Shown in pieces: positions 46,901 to 57,849 of a DNA stretch of 64,000 nt. The position numbers and the translations under genes are program-made. This stretch comes from Panopea generosa (Eukaryota > Mollusca > Bivalvia > Adapedonta > Hiatellidae): assembly GCA_029582155.1 (NCBI GenBank), contig CM055899.1:83918056-83982055 (forward strand). Direction: 5' to 3'. Under the pieces are notes generated by a model. The model was not told the origin of the DNA, did not search any database, and saw only the letters and a program-made list of their open reading frames with translations. Each line of letters starts with the position of its first letter. Position 1 is the stretch's first letter.

Positions 46901-49806
46901 TTTGCACGTGTTACATGTACGTGCACATATCGTGACATTCAAGAACATCGATTCCCTAATTGGACAAATTAGAATTGCTGTTTGTACACTTTAGATAACA
47001 GTTCTTAAATAGATATAATAGTTTAAACGTAAAATTTAGTAATTACACTGCTTTAACAGAATCTTGATACCCGGTCACGTGATAATGATTTTGTTTCAGT
47101 CCAGCCAAAGTAGTGCCGCCATGCGGACAATTGATCGACTGTAAAGGCAAGGCCGAGGGAAGATACGCAGATTTGGACCAGAACTGTAAAACCTGGTATA
47201 CATGTTATGATGATAAGTTTTTGGGTCACAACTTTTGTCCAGCAGGTTAGTTTATACTAATTCATTTTAGTTTGATTTTGTTGAAAGCTCAGAGCTTGTA
47301 TGAACCGCATTCGGGTGCACTTCCTAGGTAGAACCAGCACTGAGTGTTGTTTTATGAGAAGCATTGGGTCGAGCTGGGGATCGAACCAGCAACAACTGGC
47401 GTGAGCGGTCGACACATTATCCATTACAATACCGCCTCGCTTTAAAATGCACTGTTTAATAATGTTCTCAGTAAATTTGCTTGAGCTTAAGCATCGACAC
47501 GTTTATGATGTTTAAATATTTTGTGCTTAATGAATTGGTTACACTTTTTTTGAGTATTTGAAATAGACACATTACAATGTTGAATAACTTTCACAAAATA
47601 TTATTTTGATTTGAAATGAAACTGCATTAAATACGTTTGAAATTCAGCACAACTAAAGAATCATGTCTTTGGATAATAAATTAAATGAAGTTCAACTAAA
47701 CACTTTTTTTCTAAACATTCCACGTACTATACCTATATACTGTAATGGATTTTATTTATCATGTAACTGTTATTACGCGCAGTGATTAGGTGTAAATAAT
47801 TATATATGTTTAGGGCCTCATGGAAGATTGATTTGTTCAAATGAGTTATCTCGTTCAATAAAGACATTATCATTATTGTTCCAACTATTGTTATTATGAT
47901 CTACATTAAAGATTTTTGAAATAGAATATCCCCGTGGTACCGACCCTTTTTTTCTTGTTTTATATCGGAAAGGGGAACAACTCTTGTAAACTATTGACAA
48001 ACATGTATATTCTATTTCCAATATTTGTAGTCATCTATAACAAAATACGTTGCAAACATTTAAATGTTATCATTTTATTGTTACGATAGAAATAGAATCT
48101 AAAGTAACATCGAGTTCAATTTTTAAAGATCTGTAAATAAAAAAATGTAACTAATGTCTTTAATATAAAGCTTCGGATAACATCATAGAAGATATTATAT
48201 GTTATATAATGTTTATATCTGTAAAAATTAACTTCTGCGTGAATAACTTATATATATTACATTGCTTCCAGTCCCTTTAAACAGACAATTTCAACACCAT
48301 TTACTCATAAATCAACATCATACTCTCATATGTCAACATTACTTTCTCACATACCATCATCATGTACTCACATACCAGCATTATTACTTTATATCCATAT
48401 CATGTACTCATATATTATCATTATGTACTCATATATCATCATTATGTACTCATATATCATCATTATGTACTCATATATCAGCATTATATACTCATATATC
48501 ATCATTATGTACTCATATATCATCATTATATACTCATATATCATCATTATGTACTCATATATCAACATTATGTACTCATATATCATCATTATGTACTCAT
48601 ATATCATCATTATGTACTCATATATCAGCATTATATACTCATATATCATCATTATGTACTCATATATCAGCATTATATACTCATATATCATCATTAGGTA
48701 CTCACATACCAGCATTATTACTTTTATATCCATATCATGCACTCATATATCATCATTATATACTCATATATCAGTATTATGTACTCATATATCATCATTA
48801 TATACTCACATACCAGCATTATGTACTCTTATATCAACCTTATGTTCTCATTTAGCAACATTGAGCTCTTATGTATATTTACACTATATAGTCACGCATA
48901 TGAACACTATATATGAGTATGTAATGTTGATATATCATATGTCAACATTATATTCTTATATATCAACATTATATACTCATATGTCAACATAATATACTTA
49001 TATATCAACATTATATACTCATATATCAGCATTTTGTACTGATATATCAGCATTATACACTCATATATCATCATTATAAACTCATATATCTACTTAATTT
49101 ACTCAAATATGAATATTAATTACTTATATATCAACATAATGGACTCATGTTTCAACATTTTGAACTCAAATATCAAATTTATATACTCATATATTAACAC
49201 TTTTTACTAATATATTAATATTTTGTACTTATATATCAACATTTTCACTCATATATCAACATTTAATATATCCTAACATTATATTCTCATATATATGCAC
49301 TATAATAATCCATTTATAATAGAAAAGAAAGATGTTTATTAAGTCTTGGTGATATCTAATGTCTAACATGCCTTATTTGAAGAAGCTATATTTCTAATCT
49401 TGATCCACAATTACCTTTTGTGAATTAAAACATTTAAAGGTGTAAGTAACTGGTAAACGTCACAAAATAAAGTATTTAAATTGAGCTGGACTTGAGAGGA
49501 AAAAGGGCTAATTGGTAACGCCTTGGATCGCTCGACCGCGGAGGACCAATATAACTCTATAACATGGTGCTCCAGTATACAAACAAAGGTGTCAAACAAC
49601 ACTGATGTTCTTATTTCTGGATGTGTACTGAACTGATCCTTATTTTACTTATAGCATTGCTTATTTACTTTTATTGTACACGTATACTTGTATTATGTAA
49701 ATACACCGTTCCGTTTACAGGTACAGTTTTTGACGAAAAGCTAGAAACGTGCAACTGGGAAGATGCCGTACCGCCACCTTGCGGTACATACTCGAGTGGG
49801 AAGTAA
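43893..49806 (+). CDS. Gene C: secreted two-domain chitin-binding (CBM14) protein, 142 aa
   Basis: Four exons (43893-43938, 45926-46076, 47100-47245, 49721-49806) join to 429 nt, 142 codons plus TAA. Donors are GTAAGA, GTGAGT and GTTAGT; acceptors are TTCCAG, TTTCAG and TTACAG; phases are 1, 2, 1. Signal peptide residues 1-20 end in a good cleavage site (SVSA before LNC). CBM14 domain 1 cysteines are at 23, 35, 41, 51, 64, 74; domain 2 cysteines at 80, 95, 101, 112, 125, 135: the same residue numbers as in gene B. Conserved aromatics include F38, W98 and Y99. N22 (NCT) and N60 (NTG, not a site) were inspected; only the first is a glycosylation sequon. Two AATAAA signals follow at 49945 and 49969. 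It is a clear paralogue of genes A and B; chitin binding is inferred from family. Confidence 0.88.
43939..44414. other. Gene C intron 1, first part
   Basis: Sequence with GATATT/GCGAT echoes of the following array (for example AAGATATTT...GGCGA), so it may be an ancestral, decayed part of the array. Nothing else. Confidence 0.4.
44415..45632. repeat. 31-bp minisatellite in gene C intron 1
   Basis: Units begin GGATATTTGTATCTAAGGCG and continue ACACTCGACAC; about 38 units, some shortened to 17 bp (ATAGGCGACACTCGACACGG). There are transitions of TTTAAGG to TCTAAGG and of ACACTCG to ACAATCG between blocks. It occupies most of the 1987-bp intron. Confidence 0.96.
45633..45925. other. Gene C intron 1, last part
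   Basis: Contains a small degenerate GGGGAAATGTGTGCTCTGRG repeat (about 45668-45832, some six copies), then the acceptor CCTTTCCAG. Confidence 0.55.
45926..46076 (+). CDS. Gene C exon 2 (CBM14 domain 1)
   Basis: The exon is 151 nt, phase 1 in and phase 2 out, donor GTGAGT (identical to exon 2 of gene A). It encodes the cleavage site region and cysteines 1-5 of domain 1, with D-G-S-Y before cysteine 2. Confidence 0.88.
46077..47099. other. Gene C intron 2
   Basis: AT-rich phase-2 intron. The only notable element is the hairpin at 46504-46579. Confidence 0.6.
46504..46579. repeat. 33-bp-arm hairpin (pre-miRNA-like or foldback element)
   Basis: The arms 46504-46536 and 46547-46579 are reverse complements at 30 of 33 positions, separated by a 10-nt loop. 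As plus-strand RNA the stem has one G:U wobble and two mismatches. Both outer ends read GTCTAGATCAT / ATGATCTAGAC. Its length (76 nt) fits a pre-miRNA, but it could equally be a miniature foldback transposon. Confidence 0.75.
47100..47245 (+). CDS. Gene C exon 3 (end of domain 1, most of domain 2)
   Basis: The exon is 146 nt, the same length and phases as in gene B. It contains VVPPCG, DLDQNC and WYTC, and ends in HNFCPA before the donor GTTAGT. Confidence 0.9.
47280..47440 (-). mobile_element. SINE family S1, copy 2
   Basis: The minus strand has a head with GCGGTATTGTAATGGATAAT (A box-like) and GGTTCGATCCCC (B box), then a body with GTGCTGGTTCTACCTAGGAA. It is related to the copy in gene A intron 1 and is in intron 3 of gene C. 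Confidence 0.75.
47441..48289. other. Gene C intron 3, no feature
   Basis: AT-rich. A 67-codon minus frame at 47818-48021 is unsupported. Confidence 0.45.
48290..49290. repeat. 21-bp minisatellite in gene C intron 3
   Basis: About 45 units of TACTCATATATCATCATTAT plus G, with ATCAACATT, ATCAGCATT and ATACTC variants. The left half uses ATCATCATT, the right half mostly ATCAACATT. It is the reverse complement family of the array at 52.4-53.3 kb. Confidence 0.95.
49291..49720. other. Gene C intron 3, last part
   Basis: Unique sequence up to a pyrimidine-containing acceptor CCGTTTACAG. Nothing else seen. Confidence 0.5.
49721..49806 (+). CDS. Gene C exon 4 (end of domain 2 and stop)
   Basis: The exon is 86 nt, starting in phase 1. 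It gives TVFDEKLETCNWEDAVPPPC, then a short GTYSSGK tail and TAA at 49804-49806. The FDxxxxxCxW pattern is the canonical CBM14 ending. Confidence 0.9.
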
Positions 49807-50329
49807 CTCATCAGACAGAAAGTAGAGATTCGACTAAAAGCAACGTGGACTACTCTGATGCAGTATTAACTACCTATACAACGGGTCATGTGACGTCAGT
49901 TGTAGGAAACTTTGTATTATAAGCGGTTACTGTAATGATATTATAATAAATGTTTGTTTAAATGCCAAAATAAAAAAAATCCTGTTTTTCCTTACCGCTT
50001 CCCTTCTTCTTCATTTGTAAGCGTCCTTTCCAAACGCCAATGCACTCAAGCATATATATATAACAATTAAAAGTAGATACAAATCAAATTGAAAGTGAGT
50101 TTAAAAAATTAAAAGCGTTATTTGAATTAAAAATTCCTGCAGATGCCAAGTGTAAAATACCATTGATGAAACAAGAACACCTCTAATCAATTTGAAAGTC
50201 ACTTGATGTTAGAAACTCCAGAGGACTTACCAAACCAGTCCAAAAATGCTAAACAATTTAGCCTCCATTAGTGCACCATCGGTTTTTAATTAATAAATAT
50301 GAACACATATACAGGCTCTTTCCCTCAAA
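49807..50329. other. Gene C 3' UTR and flank
   Basis: The 3' UTR probably ends near 49990. Beyond it, AT-rich DNA that may already include decayed LINE sequence (no motif assigned). Confidence 0.45.
49945..49974 (+). terminator. Candidate polyadenylation signals, gene C
   Basis: AATAAA at 49945-49950 and again at 49969-49974, about 140-165 nt after the stop codon. Confidence 0.55.
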
Positions 50330-51290
50330 CACTTAAAGAGGCAAAACTGTTCATATACATAAAGGAGGATCAAAATGTGATCCCCAAAACTACAGACCTA
50401 TATTTTTTTCCCAGTTTTATCTAAGGTTATTGAAAAACATGAAACTAAACATTTGTATGTATACTTGAATAAATATAAACTCAAACACGTATCACAATCT
50501 GGTTTTCGCAAGAATCACTCGTGCCAATCAGCAATAATTAAACTTATATATCATATAATAACGGTGCCTTGATAGGTTCTATTTTCTTTGATTTAATTTG
50601 CTTTGAACATAACTTACATGTACTTTTAAAACAAAGTGTCTCTCTGAAAAATATCTGATTAGCCAATCGGTTGGTTTACATTTTATCTCTCTTGTAGCAT
50701 GCAGTGCATTGCATCAGACACTTGTGTGTTTCTTCAAGAGAAATTGTTAAAAGTGGTGTCCCTCAAGGATCTGTCCTTGGGTCAGTTTTATTTATCTTAT
50801 TCATTAACGACTTACCCTTATATATTGAAGAATCTGAAACAGACTTGTGCCGATGACACAACCATACACACTGCAGATAAGAGTATGTATATTATTGAAA
50901 CTCCACTCCAAACTAGCGTAAATGGTTCAAACACTGGTGTGATGATAATATAATTATTATTAATGTCAATAAAACATTCTCAATGCTTTAGGATCACAAT
51001 TTTTATATATATATAAAAAAAAAACAGATATTCAATTAGACGACAATGTAATTCAAGCAAGAGAATATGAAAAACTTTTTGGCATACACATTGATCAAAA
51101 GTTGAGTTGGGAAAACAAACAGATAGTGTATGTCAGAATATCATAAGAAAAATGAAACTTATGAAATTGATATTACGATAGACCAACCAAAATAGTATAA
51201 AAATGTTCTTAAATGCATATATATTACCCTTTTTTTATTATTGGTGTATCATATGGAGTTGACGCTCTACAAATAGCTCGTAATGCATTT
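50330..51290 (+). pseudogene. Jockey-like LINE reverse-transcriptase relic
   Basis: Plus-strand fragments in order: NYRPI-like (after a lost frame), LSKVIEKHETKHLYVYLNKY, SQSGFRKNHSCQSAIIKL (RT block with SGFRxxHSC), then GVPQGSVLGSVLFILFINDL across two frames near 50755-50815, CADDTTIHTADK near 50848 (the catalytic [YF]-A-D-D box with the first residue changed to C), and FGIHIDQKLSWENK near 51085. Multiple stops and frameshifts. It is related in type to the relic at 14.0 kb. Confidence 0.75.
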
Positions 51291-52384
51291 GACATTCCAA
51301 CATAAAATTAAAGTCATCTTATATCACAGAACATACAGTACATTTCCTATTTTTCTTACTTATTTTGTTAGGTTTTGCCCAACATCCAGCCTAAGTTTCG
51401 AAACGTTGGGAAGAAACCATATGTTGTGCTAAGGCAACCCTAACGTCGACAACATCTACAATACATTGATATGGTTATACTATCACGATATAGTTGGAAC
51501 TGAAAATATGATATACTACCATCAAAAGTTGCCCTACTCGATTAATTTAGACTGCCGTTCGTGCAAAATTATCATTTAGGTGTTAATTTGAAATAATTAG
51601 AAATGTATATTATTACCATATTCACATTTCTGAACAAGGATTAATTGAAAACTGAATTAAATAAGTCCTTACGAACAAGCGAAGCCATATTCCTTTTATT
51701 TGGCATTAAGTCCAACTCATTAAACGTAAGCTTGTACACAGTATAACTGTATTTGCGTTCACTAACACTTTGCAGTTTTACTCTTCCACGTGCTTCATTA
51801 ATAAAATCACACTGGGTTGTATTTTTATCACAACTTTAGTATTGAGCATATTGTAACAGTACCATTTTTATATACTGCCATAATTTAATATTGGCCATTA
51901 TTTGGGGTAATTAGTTTTAATTTAGACAAATACCCTTTTTGTTTATATATTGCTATCAGACTTGGTCTGGCAATGTAAATTGTGCATCATTAAAAGAACG
52001 AGTCGTTGTAAAGACTATGTCAAGCTATGAACGATAACTAACTGTTTGTAATGTCTCTTCCATTGTATGTAAAGTTTAGATTTCTTTTAAAGTACCTCTT
52101 TATGAAATATGAATTATGTTTACTGTAAGTTTCCACCGATAGATAGAATAGATAGATATAGTATCGAAAGTGTCTAAAGATAATTGCATTTCTTAAGGCG
52201 ATTTTGCAATTACAATAATGCCATCAGCGTACAGAAGGATAAAACGTGTTAGCATTCTAATGTCAACCACTACTGCCCCCTTTGTAAACTATCCATACTC
52301 GAGATGGATTGAATATATTGGAAAGGTAACACATGACAGCCTTTGCCTAACTCCTAAATAACATCCAAAACTCTCAATGATATA
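51291..52384. other. No feature recognised
   Basis: AT-rich DNA following the LINE relic. GATAGATA pieces occur near 52140. Nothing else. Confidence 0.45.
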
Positions 52385-53265
52385 TATATAATGTTGATAT
52401 ATGAGTATATAATGTTAATATATGAGTATATGATGTTGATATGTGAGTATGTAATGTTGATATATGAGTATATGATGTTGATATATGAGTATGTAATGTT
52501 GATATATGAGTATATGATGTTGATATATGAGTATGTGAATATGTAATGTTGATATATGAGTATGTAATGTTGATATATGAGTATGTGATGTTGATATATG
52601 AGTATGTATTGTTGATATATGAGTATATGATGTTGATATATGAGTATGTAATGTTGATATATGAGTATATGATGTTGATATATGAATATGTAATGTTGAT
52701 ATATGAGTATGTAATGTTGATATATGAATATATGATGTTGATATATGAGTATGTAATGTTGATATATGAGTATATGATGTTGATATATGAATATGTAATG
52801 TTGATATATGAATATGTAATGTTGATATATGAATATATAGTGTTGATATATGAGTATATAAGGTTGATATATGAGTATATGATGTTGATATATGAATATG
52901 TAATGTTGATATATGAGTATATGATGTTGATATATGAATATGTAATGTTGATATATGAGTATATAGTGTTGACATATGAGTATAAGATGTTGATATATGA
53001 TTATGTAATGTTGATATATGAGTACATAGTGTTGACATATGAGTATAAGATGTTGAAATATGAGTATGTAATGTTGATATATGAGTATATGATGTTGATA
53101 TATGAATATGTTATGTTGGTATATAAGTATACAATGTTGATATATGAGTATGTAATGTTGATATATGAGTATATGAAGTTGATATATGAATATGTAATGT
53201 TGATATATGAGTATATAGTGTTGATATATGAAATATGATCATAACATACTCATATATAATGTTAG
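52385..53265. repeat. 21-bp minisatellite, inverted relative to 48.3-49.3 kb
   Basis: About 41 units of ATATGAGTATGTAATGTTGAT with ATATGATG, GAATATG and ACATAG variants. The reverse complement is the same family as the array in gene C intron 3. The 21-bp unit keeps frames open on both strands. Confidence 0.96.
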
Positions 53266-54614
53266 TGTGTTTTATCTAAAGTGTTCAAACATAGAATTTA
53301 CCACTTATTCCTAATTTGATACCTTTATACCGTAAACATATGTTATTACATTAGCTTTAGTAAAAATAACGAACCCACAGTATAATCTTTATTTCGGTAT
53401 TAAAGGGAAGTCATCAGGATTTTTCAAAATTTGAAATTAGATATAATTTTTTTTTTCAATTTATCATGCCTGTATAAATTGACTGACCCAGTATTGTCAG
53501 CACGATATCTACTAAACCAGTCAAAATACTATATTGAAAAGGGATTTCCTAACTTGGGCTACGCGCATATAGGTTAGACTAGTAAACATTGTTTCATCTT
53601 AGAGATTGCCCGAATGACGATGCGAAAGTCATCTAGCAGTATTTAAGTGCTGTCTATTTTTAGAATGGAAATTTCGGTTCAAGTTTACCACTCCGATTTA
53701 AAAAGCGATTTTGTCACATTTTGGTAGATTTGACATACTAAGGCATTCGGATTTATTTATTAATGATAATGAGATATATTTTAACCGTTTTAAACATAAT
53801 TTTATTTTTTAATACATTTATAGTGTTTTTTTCCCTTTAAGCATACGGTTAATTAGATCGTGTAAAACAAATATATTTTCCGTATTACTCATATTAGCCT
53901 TAAACCCGATTTGAGTTTCAATATACATCAGATATAATATTCATCTGCCCAGTATGTTAATCGTGTATTTACTATTCGTGTAAAACTTTTTCTCTATGTA
54001 TTTAAAAAGGTATTACCTCTAAAATTATTTACATCTGAACGTTTTCCTTTCTTACGATTATGAAGTATACACTCATCACTCCATAAAACTGGAAAATAGC
54101 CAGTATCCATAGTTCTAAATAACCAACACTATTGTCTATCTAGTTGATAAAACACTTATTCTGTAACCTGCCTGGTCCCCCTGAACGGCCTTGACCTAAT
54201 TATTTTACATTTTACCTTTTTTCAAACTCAGTTGTTGGTACTGGTACGTTCAACTCATTAAACATAATTTAAATTTCAGAAAGAAAAATATTTTATCAAA
54301 ATATATAATGTCATCATCAGCATGAAATGAAATAATGGGAATCAGGATTATTTATTGGTTTAAAATATGCCGTAAAGTTGACAGTGGATAATGTTATGGT
54401 TTAGTTTAATACCATGTTTCCTTTTATAATATCCACCTTTTTCATTTTTGTATTTCGCTTTTAATAAACTATTTGTTATAAGCGTATCATTACGATCATT
54501 AAAAATGTATTACTTCTGTCTTATACTTAGGTCGGGCTTTGATCATGTTTAAAAAAAGAAATTTCGAAAATTATTTAAACAAGTATAAAATAGTTCAAGT
54601 TAATCGATGTTTAA
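53266..54614. other. No feature recognised
   Basis: AT-rich unique DNA between the array and the LINE. Confidence 0.45.
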
Positions 54615-54639
54615 CCCCCCCCCCCCCCCCCCCCCCCCC
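54615..54639. repeat. Poly-C tract, 25 nt
   Basis: An uninterrupted run of 25 C lies directly at the left border of readable LINE sequence. The true length may differ, since long homopolymers are error-prone. Confidence 0.85.
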
Positions 54640-57600
54640 ATTATATGCATTCTATGGTGATATTTATGTCACAGGTGACTTCAACTCCAGAGTAGGTCAA
54701 CGGTCAGATTTAGTCGATAGTATTAATCTTGACCGATATGTTGACATGCCGTTAAGCGATTTCCCCGTGCACGGCTTACCTGTACGGTATTCCCTAGCCA
54801 ATACAGTGAACAAGTTTGGCAACAAGCTGTTTAATCAAAGCTTAGCTATTGTGAACGGTCGCTTTGAGTAAAGTAAATTTACCTGCTTTAATTTGATCAG
54901 AAATCGAACCGCATCGAGTGTTGTGGGTTATTTCATTACTGAGCTGAATAATTTTACAAGTTTATCGGATATGAATGTACTGGATCTAAATGAATTTACA
55001 GGTCATTGTCCGATAGAGTTTTCGATTGACTGTGATAAAATAATATTATATAAAACTGATAATTAACATATGATAAAATTAATTGGAACGATTCAAATTG
55101 AAATGATTTTAATAATTCATTGCATGAAAATAAACATATATTTGATGATATTTGTGATAAATTATTACAAAACGAAATTGATATTAACACATGTGTAAAT
55201 AATTTATCTAATATTATATATGATATTTCTTTTAAAATAAATGGGAGAACATTTAAAATAATTTAAAACATAAAATAAAAAAATCTCCATGGTTTAATGA
55301 AACTTGTTGAAATGCCAAAAAAAAAATAATTTCTAAATGATAAAAGGGTCTTTAAATCTAACCAAAATGAAGAATATAGATTATTATTTTTGAATAGTAG
55401 AAGGGTATTCTGTAATGCAAAAAAGAGTAGCAAAATTTGATTTCCATAGAGTCGAAAAAAGTAAATTATCGTCTCTAAGCAAGAAAAACTCCAGGAAATT
55501 CTGGAAACATATAAATAAATACATGAAAAAGAATAGTCATAATTCAAGCGATATTAATATGCAAAATTTCGTGGACCATTTTAAAAGATTTCAAATACAC
55601 CGCATGGGCAGTTCGACCCTGATGAGCATATTCTGGATATGCAACCGATAGCACTGTCTATTGATGCTCTTGACTGTCCAATAAGTATTGAGGAAAACCA
55701 TTTCCAGTCTACAAAGACATAAAAGTTGTGACTTTGAAAATAATGTTGCTGACTTTTTTATTGATTCTAAAGATTGTATTAGTCCATATTTAAAGCATAT
55801 TTTTAATCATATATTTGACTCTGGTATATACCCGGATGCGTGGTGTAGGGGAGTTATAGTTCCTATTCACAAAAAAAAGGAGATAAAACTGACCCGAGTA
55901 ATTTTCGAGGAATTACTGTTGTAAATATAATCTCGAAAATATTTTCATTGGTTTAACGGAATAGAATTAATCGCTGATGCGAATCTGAAAATGTATTTAA
56001 CGCTTTACAGTTTGGCTTCGGGGATAAACGAAGTACAGCTGATAGTATATTTATTCTTCATTCAATTATTCAAAAGATCTTAGCTAATAAATCCAAACTA
56101 TATTGTGCATTCATTGACTACGAAAAAGCTTTTGACATCGTTATTAAGGGTGCCCTCTGGGTTAAACTTATACAATCAAGATTAAGTTGTAAAATGGTTA
56201 AAATCATTAAATGTATTTATGACAATGTTAAATATTGTGTAAAAATTCCGTCTAACGGTAATTTATCAGAATTCTTCGATGTTAAGCTTGGTTTAAAGCA
56301 AGGGGAGCCACTGTCACCTCTTTTATTAATACTTTTTATTAATGATATTCAGTACAGTATTGACTTTCAAGGTTTGTCTGAGAATGATCTAAATCAACTG
56401 TCTATATACATGATTTTATTTGCCGATGACATAGCGCTATTCACAACTGACTAAAAAAGTTTACAGACTCTGCTTAATGAAATATCAAACTATTCGCGTA
56501 AATGGGGTCTCAAAATAAATATTAATCAAACAAAAATATGTTTCTTCGACAAAAGAAAACAAATTTATAACTTTGAATTTTTTGTTAACGGGGAACCTTT
56601 TGAAGTTGTTGACACGTTTTGTTATTTAGGTATAAAATTCACTCACACGGGTAACATGACACACGCTGTGAACGCGTTATCTGAACAAGCATTGAACAAC
56701 TTACTGTCTGTTTGTGATAGACTTAATCTCGACATTATAACCAAATTATCCCTTTTTGACTCGATGGGGGTACCTATTATCTTATATGGGGCGGAAGTCT
56801 GGGGTATCTATGATTTCAAAGAAGTGGATAAAATTCATATTAAATTCTGCAAACGCATTTTAGGTGTTCGTCAGCAAACCTCAAATCTAGCTGTATTAGG
56901 AAAACTAGGAAGATATCCACTGTCAATTATAGCTAAAGAGAGAGCATTAAAGTTCTTGACTAAGATTTTGAAAAGTCCAAATTCTATTATATATAAATCT
57001 TTTATTAATCAATGTGAATCTATCACTCGTAAATTTTGTGCGAGTAATGTGAAGGAATATTTGGATAGACTAGGATTTGGTGAACTATGGTTAAACTTTA
57101 ATACTGACGTAAATTATCTACCCATGTTTAGACAAAGAAAACGTGAATCAGTATATCCAGAGTTGGAATACTGGCATTGAAGAATTGCCTAAATTGGAAT
57201 ATTTTAGGAAATTCAAGAAACAGTTTATTTTTTAAGATTATTTAGATGTTATAAAATAAAATTTAACGTGCCTTAGATTAAGCTCCAACGATTTAGAAAT
57301 TGAGTTTGGAAGATTTAATAATATAGATAGAGAAAATAGGCTATGTAATTTGTGTTCCATGAAAGTTGTTGAAACTGAATATCATTTTTTACTATGTTGC
57401 CCAAGATACCATAGCATCTGAATATTATATTTCAATAGGTCATCTTGGCCTACAGTTCAGAAATGTTCAAGTATTATGTCAAATAAAAACAAGAAAAATA
57501 TTTTAAACATAGGAAAATATGTATCTGAAGCTTTTAAGATAAGAAAACTAGCACTAGAACATGTAAATGATGTTTAATAATAAAACTACTTTACGATCCC

Positions 57601-57781
57601 AATATGATGTAACTGTTTCTTATACTCAATATGTGTATAGATTAGTACATAACTTGTATGTGAATTATATTTATGATTTTGTTGTGTATTGTGTCTTGGC
57701 CATATTTATTTAAAAACTTTGTAAATGGCCAAAGGCAAATGTTTGCCAAATTTGCCAATAAAATTTGATTTGATTTGATTT
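54640..57781 (+). mobile_element. Non-LTR retrotransposon (CR1/Jockey-like), 5'-truncated, near-coding
   Basis: In order: endonuclease end with YVTGDFNSRVG (54660s) and FTGHCPIEFSID (about 54995); reverse transcriptase from HIFDSGIYPDAW through YCAFIDYEKAFDIV (56100s), GLKQGEPLSPLLLILFINDI (56290s) and the catalytic LFADDIALF (about 56420); then FCYLGIKFTHTGNM, VPIILYGAEVWG, GKLGRYPLSI; and a C-terminal zinc knuckle NLCSMKVVETEYHFLLCCPR near 57345-57405. 56090-57180 is one open frame except for a TAA shortly after the catalytic box (56452-56454). The 3' end has a perfect GGCAAATGTTTGCC palindrome (57734-57747) and a GATTT tail (57765-57781). Frame breaks elsewhere make it inactive. Confidence 0.82.
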
Positions 57782-57849
57782 GGTGAAATCTCCGCCAAAT
57801 GTAGAGTAACTTCGCCTTGACCGACTTTTAGTACTATTATGAAAAACAC

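Noticed and set aside
55263..55547. 94-codon minus-strand frame
   Set aside because: Antisense shadow of the LINE at 54.6-57.8 kb.
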